DNA from: Charina bottae
Lineage: Eukaryota; Chordata; Lepidosauria; Squamata; Charinaidae
Direction of reading: 5' to 3'
Length of the DNA stretch: 64,000 nucleotides
Assembly (NCBI GenBank): GCA_023362775.1
Contig: JALMGJ010000004.1
Location: forward strand, 35,704,929-35,768,928
How positions within the stretch are numbered: position 1 is the first letter of the stretch; each line of letters opens with the position of its first letter. This document shows, piece after piece, positions 1 to 12,272 of this stretch. The notes under the pieces were generated by a model, which saw nothing but the letters and a program-made list of their open reading frames with translations, had not been told where the DNA came from and searched no databases. Made by a program: the position numbers and the translations under genes.

Positions 1-3000
1 GGAGGGGACATGCCAAGCACGGTAGCCAGTTGGATCTGGGGCTGACACTGGATTGGAAGGAAACCCTGAAGATCATCCAGTTGGAAGTGCTTAAAACCGC
101 TTACGATGGAAAACAGATCAGTCCTACATGTTCTACTTTAGACAGCTAAGTGTTTAGGAGCAGCCCCCGAATCTCTGTAACCGGCACCAGAAAAGAATCA
201 GTTAAAATGGGATGCCTTTAGTTTAATCGGTTTTTGGACCAGCTGTTTTTCATGCCATCTGCTTTTCAGCCACACGAGGTTCTCCCGTGCAGAGTATCTA
301 GCAAACGTTTTACCCTCAGCTCCACTGCTATGGTGCTTGGCAATCTTCATCGCTGGAAGGAAGGAAGGTTCAATAACCTCCCTCAGCAAGAGCGTTTTTG
401 CCCTTGCCTGCTGCAGGGGACAGAAGCAGTCTCTCCTGTTCTTCTATAAGGCATGGCGAGCCAACCTAATAACACCTTTCTTAGCCTACTTTCATGACAT
501 TTCAGAGAAGAATAGTCTCCTCCTCTTGGTTGGGAAGTCACTAGATCTCTCTCAAAGAATCACTACATTTGTTGCAGTTGCCATTGCTATTAGACACCCA
601 ACTGTTTGCCAGCTCTGGTAACGTCAATACTTTTCTGTGTACTTTTGGTCTATAACTCTCAGTAATCAATAACACATTTCTTTCTTCTTCTTCTTCTTTT
701 GTTTTTGTTTTTCTGGCATGTTTGTTTTGGTCAAATCAAATCAAATCAAATCAAATCAAATCAAATCACACAATTTGGTTAACATTCTGCACTATCACAT
801 GCATTCAATCCACAACCACTTTGGGGACTTTACTTCCCTGATTGATCTTATCAATCTTCCCTGATTGATCTATCTTATCAAAACAGGGATTTGACATCAC
901 TTTTCCAAACCATGATTGGGCATTACCGATTACCTTGGCTCATAAAAGTGTCTTTCACTATCAAAGCCATTCGCATTTGTTTCTGAATCTGTATGTACCC
1001 ATTACATTAGTAATTCATAGTTCTCAAAACTCCCGAATTCCTCATTCCATCTTTAAGGTTGCTTTTGCTGACTTTTGTAAACATGGGGCACATCAAGTGC
1101 ACTGATGTAGAGATAGATGACAGGAATAGAGCCATAGGTGCTCAAACAATGGCAACCTTCATTGTCCTTCCTGGCAGGAACTGCTGAGAGCTCTAGTTTA
1201 AAAACACCTGGATGGCCACAACTTGTTTAGAATGAAAGTGTGCAGGCATTTATTTTCAGGGAGGAAAACGTTCCAAATACCGGTTACCAGATTTAGGGAT
1301 AAGGGAATTACACATTTCATCATTCAAAGGCACATCTTCTTACATATGCCCAACTCTTACATGAATTGCCTCACTCTCCAAAATATTGAGTAGTGTTGCT
1401 GGGAAGACGGCTTTGTTCCGATGACATATGGAGACCATCAGCTTCAGCTATTTTCAAATCACAAATTTTGCAGTGCTAAAGGCTGTAGGTTTCTGGTTCG
1501 TTGTGGCAGAATGTATACTTCAAATGCTGTTTCCTAGAATTTGGCTGTGCTGGCCAAGAAGTCTTGTATCTGTAGTTCAACCAGTATGAAAACTGGGAAC
1601 ACCTGAGTTGTACTATGTGGCAGTGTTACAATGGGTACATTCTGAATCAATGATATTTGCACAAATAGAGTCATAACTAAGAGGCACAGACTCTGTGACA
1701 GAGTTATCTAATTAAGAACAAAAAACTTACAAATGATCAGGAGAAAAAATAGCATCTCAATTATCGGAGTGTAATATATTTGATTTGCATTTTGTTGTCA
1801 GCAGCCTTAAGCCCTTTTTTTTCAGCAGCAAGGGCAAATGTAATATATAGATAAATAACACATGCATACATGCTATCTAAGCAAGCCACAAATGGGCTGT
1901 AGGAAACAAATGGGAAACAAATTCTTACTGATTGCTGAGTAAAAAAAATATGCAGAAATCTTAAGAAAGAAACATAAAAGAGTATAAAATAAATAAAACT
2001 GAAATCCATCTACTCTTGGAGAATATAAGTCATGAACTGTTCTTCAGTATTGTATAGGGAGTAGGCAGAAATCTAAATTTAACTTGACCACCTACTCAGG
2101 TCTCATAGCAACAACCCCCTTGGCTTTCTTTCACAATATTTCAAATGGACTTGAAAATAGTGATTTTGCTTCTTTTGCAGATGCACCTTTACAAACAGAG
2201 ATCTAATGTTTTTTTCCTGGGGAAAAAGTATATACAATTAATAATTTGACATACTGAATTTGGAACATGGTTTATTGCAGAATTTCAGAATGCCAGACAG
2301 TAAAAGCTGAATTCTTGAAAGCTACATTTGACAGTCTGATCTCCCTTCAACAACACAAAGTCCCTTTAATGTCAGACATGTCGGTGACAATTGGTGAATC
2401 AAAAAGCAACGAGCAAGTCTCCTACTTGCAACTGGATCAAAATGAGGAATGAATGAAAATGGTATACCTAGCAGTTGTTCACTGTATCAGCCCATTTAGA
2501 AGAGAAGGGAAGGGGGCAAGAAGGTGGTACAGTGCTTAAGAAATACACCCATATATGTATAATTAAAACCAGCAACATGTTCCCAATATAGCAAAGCTAG
2601 TTATGTAAGATCTTATAAAAGCCTCACATTGTTTTCTTTATTACTGCCATTTCTTCTGCTCAAAGGTTCATTCAAGGTTAGTTAGGATGACATTCAATGG
2701 GTGTGGTAGACCCAGTTTACCTAGCTATTTTAAAGGATTACTCCAGCCCTATCTCAGAGTCTCATGATGGACACATGATGGAAAACCTATTTCTGTAGGT
2801 TTATAGAAAACAATATATCAATATTTTAGAAATTTTAACTGATCTAAATCAAAACCTAACTGACATAAATACACAGTATGGCAGGTTCTAGAATTCATCA
2901 GATACTTTTTATTTATTTATTTGTTTATCTATCGTCTCCTTGAATCATTGTTGCCATCACTACCAGAGGAAGCATGTAAGATATAAATGAGATCAGAAGC

Positions 3001-3480
3001 AAAACATTTTAGCAAGAGGTCCATATCTTAGTGGACTTAGTAATTCAGCCAATCAGCCAATCATACATTCTTCTTCTTCTTGCATTCCTACTTACTTTGT
3101 ATTTTCTGTTACTGCATCCCACAAAAAGTACTCCATAGCTACTAAGAATAGTTTTTACTTTTTATTCCTTTATATTTGCTTCTTCTTTTATATTTGCAGG
3201 TTTGCCAAGCCTATTGACATTGTTCTCTTGCATGTAGACAGTGCTATTTTGACCACCTAAGAATAGGTAAACAGAGAATTAAGTTAACTGTTAGTGAATC
3301 TGATGTACACAAAGGAGCAAATAATCACTGATTCAGTTTGAAAGGCAAGGTGGAGGGTGGAATGTCTGCAATTTATCATTTTCCCTATTGATGAAGCCTG
3401 CCAGCTGATTTCTAGATTGCAAACTCCTCTGCATCTCCTCAAAGAAGTGACACAAATAAGGGAGGCAGTTCAGCCATCAG
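1..3480. other. Unrecognised non-coding sequence with minor simple repeats
   Basis: I recognise no gene in this stretch. Open frames are short (under 100 codons), lack known motifs and differ in strand and frame without pattern. It holds a short AAATC array near 732-768 and AT-rich low-complexity patches near 2908-2935. It could be intergenic or a long intron of a gene outside the window; the sequence alone does not decide. Confidence 0.5.
732..768. repeat. (AAATC)n microsatellite
   Basis: About seven uninterrupted copies of the pentamer AAATC. A simple tandem repeat with no gene context. Confidence 0.9.
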
Positions 3481-3490
3481 GATAGCAATA

Positions 3491-3792
3491 CAGGTAGTCC
3501 TCACTTAACAACCATTTGTTTAGCAATGGTTTGGACTTATGACAGTGCTGGGAAAACTGACTTACAACCAGTCCTTACATGTATGACCGTCGCAGCGTCC
3601 CACAGTCATGTGATTGCCATTTTCAACTTTCCCAGCCAGCTTCCAGCGAGCAAAATCAGTGGGGAACTACATGATTCACTTAATGACCGCTGCAAAAAAG
3701 GTCGTAAAATTGGGTCAGATTCGCTTAATGACCGCTTCACTTAGCAACTGAAATTCCGGTCCCAACTGTGGTTGTTAAGCAAGGACTACCTG
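3491..3792. mobile_element. Tc/mariner-like MITE, ~302 bp, TA target
   Basis: The left end reads CAGGTAGTCCTCACTTAACA and the right end is its imperfect reverse complement, finishing GGACTACCTG. Both ends are flanked by TA (3489-3490 and 3793-3794), the target dinucleotide of Tc1/mariner-type elements. No transposase frame is present, so it is a non-autonomous copy. The interior repeats the theme CTTAATGACCGCT, also in partial inverted orientation. A related but diverged copy lies at about 53257-53589. Superfamily assignment rests on the TIR style and TA duplication. Confidence 0.7.
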
Positions 3793-3794
3793 TA

Positions 3795-6700
3795 AATCAA
3801 ACTTTCATGAAATTAAGGATTTCACAAGAGAAATTTCCTTTAGAAATCAATATGTTTGCCTTACTTTGCACTAGAAACTAACCTGAAACAGGTGTCAGCA
3901 ATTGGAGGCTAGGGAATCAAATCCTGCCACCTTGTTCTATCAATAGCCCCCCACTCCATCAACCATGAAGCAAAAGTAGTACTATGTATGTAAGGGTTGG
4001 GGAGTAACCAATAGTCCAGTTTATGAGTTAAGGTTTACCAATCTCACCAACATTTCTGAGTTTCCTTTCAGTAAAGCGATCTACTGACCAAGAAAAGAAG
4101 ATGGAACCATTTAGATTTCTAGTCCTTATATTCAGGAAATGGGCATTAAATGTCCATTTTAGCAATGATCATTTTGAAGTAATTGTATAGCTGTAGTCAA
4201 AATTACTAGGTGTAGCAAAATTAAATTTACACATTACTGTACAGTTAAATAGCCAATCCAAGGACAGAATGATGTCACTTAGAAATTGTGACTTACTTTG
4301 TGGTTTTTCTGTATGATTAAAGCACCTGAATACACACTAAAACACACAGTCTTCCCGTATGCATGACTGGCAGTGAAGGGTACACGAAAGCAAGCTGCAT
4401 TGTGGCAACCTATACACTGCCCAATTACAGAAATTATACCATGATTACCCTACAAGGCTGAAACCTACCTTGCTGAGCTGTACAATTAAATCTCTCCTGG
4501 TCTCCCTGAGTATTCAGCTTGTTACCAGACTGTTGTCATATATTTTTCCTTCCTTCACACTGTGCTCTCAGATGGGACTATATATTGCCTCAACAAAACA
4601 TTTGCCATTTAAAGATTTGTGCATGAACAGGAAGCATTTGCAGAGGGAAACTGAGAGGTGAGTGAAGTTCTTAATCTTTTCCTCACTTATTAATTATTTA
4701 TCACAACACTTCTCACTGATTTTTAATTCCGGCAGGTCTTATTTCTTGTAGACCTGTAGGGGGAAATGGTGTGTGTGTGTGTGTGTGTGTGTGGTATGTA
4801 GGGTGTGTAGTGGTCCCTGGAAAGTAAGTGTTACATTTAATGACGCTTACAAAAGCTGAATTCCTTTGGCAAATTCACCTATATCAGTATTAAAAGGTAA
4901 ATACAGGGTTCTATTTATGTCCCTGGAGATAAAGTCAACTGAATTCAATGGCACTTGCTTTGAACTACTCATGGGTAGGATTGAATAGGCCACTGTTAAT
5001 GCAGCCTCTAGCCCTGGGGTCTTATCTAGCCTGTGGCAGAGATTTGGTCCGGGGATCCATGAGAGCTCCCACAGCCAGCTGACCACTGTTATCAGATGGC
5101 CAATGGGAGCAGATGACTGGTTCCCAGACCCTAAGGACAGTGGGGAACCAGCAACATTGAGCAGAATGTCTGAAATTTTGAATTTGTTCAACATTGTTGG
5201 AAGGAAAGAGAAAGACTCCGTGCTCTGAAAGAACTTACACTTTCTTCCTTCTTCCAATAAACTTGCTTGAAATTGATTTCACAGTAGGAAATCAGTGATC
5301 TGCAAGGATTGCTGGATGGCAGTGGAATTATCTTTGTTTCCACAAGTGCCCCTCTCAAAGCTTAGTGGGAAAGGAAAAGACGAAAGTTTTGTGTGTGTGT
5401 GTGTGTGGTTCAGTGTACGTGTAAATGGGTGTGCATGTCCAAGCACATATATGTAACCATGATGTAAGCATGATGTGTTCAAAAAGATTATTGAGTCTTG
5501 TCTTACTTCCTATCTTCACTTAATATTTTCATTTTCTAGGAACCTTTTGGATAGTTCCAGCCCAGGATGCCCAAGCATCCAAGACTGCTTATATGAAAAT
5601 ATCATGATACATGAAACTGCCAACAAGTGCTCCAAATATGTTACAGACATCTATGTCTATCTGCTGGTTTACATACGGTATTTCTTGTTCATGTTATTTC
5701 TGTTACACTCAGGAATCAAGATTATACAGCAGATCATTTACCTATGGTAGGGGCTCCAGTATAAATGCACCAATTTTGCCATTGCAGCTAAATTTTTAAT
5801 TTTAACTCAGGGGAGCAAAGGACAGCTACTACACTATTTTAAGAGAGAACTGTGCGTATATCAAAAGGTATAATGAGCCTGATGTTTTATTCATCTTGAG
5901 TGTTATTGGTCCTAATCCTATGAGCCCTTGCTCCTGTGAACAATATGCAAGACTTCAAAAAGTCTGTTTTGCCTTTTTAAGAGGTTTTCTTTACAATGGA
6001 ACCCAGAGTTTGACTATATAGTGCAACATGGCCAATTAAAAAGGGGTTTTCTTTAAAATTCCAAGCATATTTAAAGACAGTTAAGAAGGATAAAAGATTG
6101 TATAGCAGTGGGATGAACAGCAATTAGACAAGAAGCATGACTCTTAAATGAGAAGATAGGTTAACTGAGCAAAATGTGGACTTTAATTAGTCTACTTGGT
6201 GTGCATATTCAAAAATATGAACAGTTTTCAGTTCTGTCCTGCATGTGCTTTCAAAGGATTTAGGAAAGGTATAAAAGACAATGTGCTATATAAATACTGA
6301 GGCACAACTGTGAAAAGTTGAGATACATTGAAGATGCTGTTTGGGTTTTCCACATATGAGCCCCTGCTTTGTGTGACTGCATTTACTTTTAAAGAAAAAT
6401 TAAACTGCTCTGCAGTGTGACATCCCACTGAAATTTAATTTGGTTAACAGATCCTAGAGACAGGGTCTTTTCTGTACTAACCCTCAGATTACAGAACTCC
6501 CTTTACAGTAAATTGTTCTTAATCCTGACATTAAAGGGTCTTTAAAAATGTTTATTTCAAGTACCTTTCCCGGAGTTTTTATATACCTGGTTTTAAGTAC
6601 TAACTTTTCTTTGCAATGTTCAAATATTAAATCATACTTACTGATATTCAAATTGTTTTATTGTTTATCAGATCCTACTTTTTATGCCTTTGAGTTGTAA

Positions 6701-6815
6701 TTAGTTGCATTATTTTTGTTTTTAGTGTATTTTATATGTATTATTACATTGCAATCCATTGTAAACCATTACTGTGTGACCCCTCATTTCTTCACGCTTG
6801 CCATCTTTTACCTTT
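3795..6815. other. Unrecognised non-coding sequence
   Basis: No gene or clear transposon is recognised. It contains a GT dinucleotide run at about 4770-4792 and another at 5388-5408. The longest open frame (4847-5257, minus) is 136 codons, has no recognisable domain and is probably chance. Confidence 0.5.
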
Positions 6816-6942
6816 ATCTTTTATCTTTTATGTTTTATTGATTTCATTGTAATTTTGTTGATTGTTGTGAGCTGCCCAGAGTTGTTGAGAGTCAGGTGGC
6901 ATACAACTTTAATATTTATTTATTTATTTATTTATTATTGTA
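6815..6942 (+). mobile_element. LINE L2 3' tail fragment
   Basis: The stretch contains the L2-type 3' UTR theme (GAGCTGCCCAGAGT followed by AGTCAGGTGGCATACAA) and ends in ATTT/TTTA repeats. Better-preserved versions of this tail occur here at 31640-31716 and 51962-52031. Only the terminal 3' UTR is present, as expected for a heavily 5'-truncated L2 or an L2-mobilised SINE remnant. Confidence 0.6.
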
Positions 6943-7004
6943 ATCTACAATTAGATTCACAGTCAAAGACTGGTGAAAACTTAATAATTCAAGTCCTAAC
7001 CAAG

Positions 7005-7290
7005 GACCTAAGTATTATTAAGGTAGCGTCTGAGGATATAAGCAGTTCCAAGCAGGGTATTTTTTTCTAAAATTAGGGTGTTCAGGTCCAATAAATTCAA
7101 AATTTCCAAATATCGAGGGAGTCCTTTAGGTATTGCTCCAAGGGCTCCAGTCATGATTGGTATAACAGCGGATTTCTTTTTCCATAAGTGTTCAACTTTG
7201 ATCTGCAAGTATTTCGTAATTTTTCTGATTGCTTTTCCTCAATCCTCAATCACCTAGTATAGCAACATCAGTGAACCAAACTTCCTTTTT
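7005..7290 (-). pseudogene. R4-like LINE, C-terminal REL-endonuclease remnant (3' part)
   Basis: Read on the minus strand, the frame at 7208-7008 contains VIPIMTGALGAIPKGL and ends LGTAYILRRYLN. This matches in layout the C-terminus of the better-preserved R4-clade element at 15.95-17.8 kb (VVPVVVGALGAV ... LGTAKILRRTLK). Just upstream, in a shifted frame, a DVAILGD motif is visible, corresponding to the DVA(V/I)P part of the restriction-enzyme-like endonuclease. Its missing upstream half lies at 8681-8817, so this old LINE is split by the insert at 7291-8680. Frameshifts make it dead. Confidence 0.7.
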
Positions 7291-8680
7291 TCTTTTTTTA
7301 AAGAACTTTATTAAGTTTCAGAAAAAGATAAAAGATACAGAAAAACAAAAAACTACAAAAAAACTAAAAAGTGTGAAAACACAAGAGAATTTTTTTTGAT
7401 AAATTACAAAAAGAAGTGACTTCTGTCTTTAAACATCAAGGATATACAGCAATTTCCCATAATCAACCCCTTACTCTATATTAAACCAAAATCACATTAT
7501 TTCTACAGATCAACCCCTTAGCACATTGTATTAGCTCCCTCCCTTATATTAAAAGAAAAAATATATACTGTATATATATAAATCACCTAATCCCCCTTAA
7601 AATAACAATTACTTAATTAATCCCTTCCTGCTACTATTCTATACATTCCTGTCTACTATTATAAAGATCAAAAATAAAAAAGCATGTAAATTGTCTATCA
7701 TTATAATTAATAACACAAAAAACATGAATAGAAAAAACATAAGTAAGAAAAAACCTTAATAATCATAATCCCAATCATTATCAATAAGTAAAGTCATCCA
7801 AAGCCAAAAGACCATCCCAATAAATATTTTTAGTCCCTTAACCCAAAATAGACCAAGATATTTACATATCCCCATAATAGGCACAGAGCTATTTTCTTAA
7901 AGAAATCAAACAGCCCAACTGCTCCCCTCACACACACAGACTTCTCTTCAGAAAACCTCCCATACGTAATAACCCCTTCTTTTCCATAACATTCCATCAA
8001 AAAGTCAAATTCACTCATATCTTGCAGCTCAATTTCTCCTTTAAAGATCTTCAATTCAGCATTGTCAATTTCATTCAGGATTCCAACAAAAGCCTGAATC
8101 TCACTCTTGGGAGAAGCATTTCCATCACTGTTAGATTCTTCAGGTTCATCGACAGTATCCTCAACCAGATGGTACATTTCAAACCACATATTTTCCACGC
8201 TTCAAATGTTTTGCACAATAACTTGGCAGGAATCAGAAAGAATCTGCTTGATATCTGCTTTCATGTCTCGATGAAATTCAGAAAAAGCCTAGTTAAGATC
8301 CTCCATTTCCGAAGCAGTGAATTATGGCGCCCCCTAGATACTTAACCAGCAAAAGTAAAAGGTAATGAAAAATTTCCAAACTGAGTTAAGATGAGATCAC
8401 AGACAGTTCCCAGAGAAAGTAGCGACAGGAAAGTGAAAGTTTCAGAACGGCAGATTCAAAGTGTAGGAAAAAGGTCGAAATCTTCAAAATTAGAACAAAA
8501 ATAATAATTATTAATAATAATTATGGGAAATTGCTGTATATCCTTGATGTTTAAAGTCGGAAGTCACTTCTTTTTGTAATCTATCAAAAAAAATTTCTCT
8601 TGTGTTTTCACACTTTTTAGTTTTTTTTGTAGTTTGTTTTTCTGTATCTTTTATCTTTTTCTGAAACTTAATAAAGTTCT
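7291..8680 (-). mobile_element. Unclassified L1-like retroelement with ~160-bp inverted terminal copies
   Basis: A 1.4 kb block inserted inside an R4-like LINE. Its minus-strand 3' end (7303-7463, ending AATAAAGTTCTTTAAAAA) recurs as a near-perfect reverse complement at 8520-8679, giving inverted ends around a ~1.06 kb centre. The centre and left end are homologous to 56005-56260 plus 60206-60960, so this is a repeat family and not a one-off. The family has an A-rich 3' end, a long AT-rich 3' region and a short ORF. Whether it is an L1-derived non-autonomous element or something else is unresolved. Confidence 0.6.
7830..8198 (-). CDS. ORF of unclassified repeat (acidic 122-aa protein, unknown function)
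   Basis: This 122-codon frame starts MENMWFEMYHLVEDTVDEPE and is acidic in its first half. The equivalent part of the second family copy (60619-60936) aligns at the DNA level around the shared segment encoding a (F/Y)(F/Y)KK(I/K)ALC-like stretch, although the proteins have diverged. By position (short ORF, then long 3' UTR) it could be an ORF1 remnant of an L1-like element, but I see no RRM, CTD or zinc-knuckle motif. Function is unknown, and host expression is unsupported. Confidence 0.35.
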   Translation of the reverse strand: MENMWFEMYHLVEDTVDEPEESNSDGNASPKSEIQAFVGILNEIDNAELKIFKGEIELQDMSEFDFLMECYGKEGVITYGRFSEEKSVCVRGAVGLFDFFKKIALCLLWGYVNILVYFGLRD

Positions 8681-8817
8681 TCTTTTCAATGACTGTTATG
8701 TCAGGCATGTTATGAACAAGTTGCCTGTCTCTTTGGATTTTAAAGTTCCATATGATCTTAACCCGCTCATTTTCCAAAACCTTCTCAACTTGATGGTCCC
8801 AGTGGTTCTTGCTTTTT
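8681..8817 (-). pseudogene. R4-like LINE, REL-endonuclease remnant (5' part)
   Basis: On the minus strand this encodes NERVKIIWNFKIQRDRQL followed by MPDITVIEKK. It parallels NDRAKILWDFQIQMDRQV ... QPDIVVVDK in the R4-clade copy at 16.0-16.5 kb. The PD dipeptide is the first conserved element of the PD-(D/E)XK restriction-like endonuclease. The downstream half of the domain is found across the insert at 7005-7290. Confidence 0.7.
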
Positions 8818-8836
8818 TATTATAATTATATTATTA

Positions 8837-8887
<51 letters not shown>

Positions 8888-8890
8888 ATA
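8818..8890. repeat. (ATT)n microsatellite
   Basis: About 20 copies of ATT with minor interruptions, at the edge of the R4-like remnant. Confidence 0.9.
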
Positions 8891-9587
8891 AAAAGAAACT
8901 TGTATGTCCATTCATACAGTGGGGAAGCTTTTGGTGGCAAAGTCACATGTGAGACCTGCATATGTATGCATACATTCTTATACACATTCTTATACACATG
9001 CACACCACGAAGTGAACTCAGTGCAGCTGATGCTGCTAGAAATCAAAAGTTAAAGTCTCTTCACTCATGTATCCCACCTGACTTGGCTTCCTTTACTTAC
9101 CAGGATCTCAGTTGTTGGTTTTCTAGATGGCCCTAGTTTCACAAGGCTAGTAACCATAGCATCTTCTCAGTGGTCTCTGGACTCTGGTCTCTGGATTGGA
9201 TTCTTTGCTTGGCATAAAAAGCACCCATTCCAAACTTCAGCACTGACAAGTGGGAGAAGCAGGGCAGTTATGGGCCTCTGTGAAGGGTCACCTCAAAAGG
9301 CATCCCAAGGAGGGGCAATGGCTCATAACCCCAAGTTATGGACCCCGTGTCCTCTGCTACAAGTGTGAATTTTATTTTTAAAGGCATCAATAAAAATGGC
9401 TCTCTCTTTTGAATATATCAGAATGTATGCCAGAATATAGGTTTAAATTGTCACCCCAATTGTGGCACTTGTTTTGGACCAAAAAAAAAGTGGGAAACCT
9501 AATAGAATTGCTTAAGGACTGAGAGATCACAATGAAACATGGGAGGTAATTCTTCTTCTATGTACCTGCTTAGTCTCTGAAAACCTT
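8891..9587. other. Unrecognised sequence
   Basis: No motif-bearing frame and no repeat that I recognise. There is a short imperfect duplication, CATTCTTATACA twice, at 8973-8996. Confidence 0.45.
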
Positions 9588-9728
9588 TTTTTTTAAATAT
9601 ATTTTTTATTGAAGAAAAAATTAATAAGATAAAAGCAATACAATTATTAGAAAAGAAACAAAGAAAATAAAGAATAGTGAATAAGTGAGAAAGAAAATAG
9701 AAAGAGAAGTAGAAAAGAAATAGAAGTC
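9588..9728 (-). mobile_element. L1-type LINE 3' UTR fragment
   Basis: On the minus strand this is a TC-rich 3' UTR ending in CTTCAATAAAAAATATATTT and a poly-A run. Its composition and ending parallel the L1 3' end at 15.78-15.95 kb, which is pyrimidine-rich and ends TTTAATAAAATTAAATT plus A-tail. No coding part is present. Confidence 0.5.
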
Positions 9729-12216
9729 TCTGGAAACATTTTTAATACAAATTGTATTTACTTGGACTGAACCTCTTCAATGAGCTACAAGATATTTTTT
9801 GTAGTAGAAGTAATAGTGCAAAATCCTTGCAGCAAAAAAGAAGATAAGAATCCAGCCCAGTACTTCTGTTAGTGCATGACATTGTACAATCATATGCACT
9901 TACAAATCACATTGTATGCTGTGTGTTTGCACTAAGCCCACATTGGGCAAAATCTTCTGATGTCTCTTCCACCATAGATCACAGAAAAACTCCCAGGTTT
10001 AATGTTATCTGTTGAAAACAAAATCTATGAATTATATACAAGTGTTTATTTTATTTTTGGTCAACACAGTATAAAACAAGTGTTGATAAAGTTGAACAAG
10101 TCATGATGAGTCGAGCCGAATGCAGTCCACTAGGAACAGATCGCCAGCCATAAAAAAATTCTGCCTTTTTGCTACCTCAACTCCTGGAGAGTGGAGGGAG
10201 GAGGAGAGACTGAGTACCTGTCAAGAAAATGTATATTACTATTCAACTACAATTAGCTAGGTTACTGCTGTGCCTTAATTCATGGTGTTATACCAGAGAT
10301 CCAGGATATTTGCTATCAGTGGAGTGGCAGGTACTCATATTCTTATACCAGTAATAGTTTCTCAACATGTACAATAATCTGTTGCACTGACTCCACAGAG
10401 ATAACGTATGGGGTTATGAATGTAAGATGACAATTGTTATGCTGGATCAAAGCAAACTGCAGCCAGAAATTCACAAATAGGGTGTGGTAAGCATGTTCTT
10501 TAGTATATGATACTAATGCACTTTGGGCTTTTTTCTAGCAATCTATATTATGTTTATATTTACAGTCAATGACATTGTTGCACTCTACAGTTGTCATTTG
10601 AGCTATTTTTCTCATAAACTCTGTATGAATATTATTATTGTGAATATTACATTTCATCCCTGTCCATATGCCAAGAAACTATTATATTGCAACATGAAAT
10701 GGTAAGAATTGCATTAGTATTGCAAGAATTTAATTACATTAAATTGCAAGACTTGGACATCTAATCCTAGCCACAAAAACATATGTACTTTGGCTTCAGA
10801 GCTTTACAATTGCACTTATGTGAGCCAGAAATCCATTTGGTAAATATTTCGGTGCAGATGTTATACCTAATACATAGATGTAAGAGCCCTACCAACCTTT
10901 TACATGTAGAGCCTTCTTAACAGTAACTTCTCTGGCCAATATTCTGAAAGAAGGTAAGAATCACTCTTTATCTCCTGCAGTGGTAAATTTAAATCTGGCT
11001 TAAGAGACCCACATATTGTATATACAAGAATCATTTAGTTTGTGATCCCTGCAGTGTTGCCACAAGCTTTGCAGAAAGGATTTTTTATGTGCCTGTACAA
11101 GAATGTATTAGAGTATTCTGTGGCCTTTCACAGAATGGTGCATTTGCAGGAGTTCATTATTGTGTGTGTATACCTGATTTTGACTTATTTACCCAGGTCT
11201 ATTATGTGCTATAATGAAGCATCTTCGTTCACTCCTCCCATAGACCCCCTCTTTTGATAATAGGATTAGAAGATGGCTGCTTCTTGTTTAAGAACTTGAA
11301 GACAGCATGCTCTATTATGGTTCCAATAAAGTCAAAAAGTAAACATCGTGATAGAAAAGAGGCAACTGAAAGAATTGTTTTAAAGATTACTGACAACTTT
11401 CAGACCTGATGGATTTAACTTTAAGAATCAGCTGCTCATTTTCTTCCATTTAGTGTCACAGAGAGAATTAGTTAAAATGAAAAAAAGACAAAACAACATT
11501 TGGAACAAACCTGCACAAGCGGACACATATTTTTGAACAGGAATTACCACCAGATTTCAGGCCAATTGCAATTTGGAAAGCAGAAGGTTGATTTTGGGGG
11601 AGTGGGGCGACCCATTATTTCTAAATTTCCTTTCTCTATGTCAGGAATCACACTGATTGACACAGTTTCTCCTTTCTTTAAGAGAAATTTTGCTCCTCTC
11701 TTTTGTCTCCTCCCTCCCTCTTATCCTCCCCTCCCTACTATGCCCTCATCTTTACTACTTTATGCCTAATCGCTCCCATTCAGAGCCTCTTTTCTTTCCA
11801 CCAATGGTTTTTTGCCCTCTCCCCCCTCAGGCTGTGCACAACTTCCTACAAATAAAACTTTCCAATATTGGAACCCTTCAAGCATACGTTGCACTGCAGA
11901 GGGAATAACTAAAATCAGTTCTCTTTTTTCTCAAAAAACCCTAGGGCTTTTTCTAGTTTGAAATACTCTGCGCCGGCCTGGTTAACAGACTTCTGGGATG
12001 TAAGCATTGAGGAATGGAATGTTCTAGATTCCCTCTCAGAGGAAGAAAGGAAAACTTGTGAAACCTTTTCAGGCACTTTCACCTTTATGAAACCTCACAA
12101 AGTTGTTGTTAGTTGCATTTTTATTTTTATTAAACAATCCATCAGAACAAATCAAGTAATTGATTCAATCTTTAATACAATTTATTTGCCTCTGTGGGCA
12201 TTTAATGTCATGCACT

Positions 12217-12272
<56 letters not shown>

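Noticed and set aside
4847..5257. 136-codon minus-strand frame
   Set aside because: No recognisable domain, splice context or homologous copy; length is within chance for 64 kb read in six frames.
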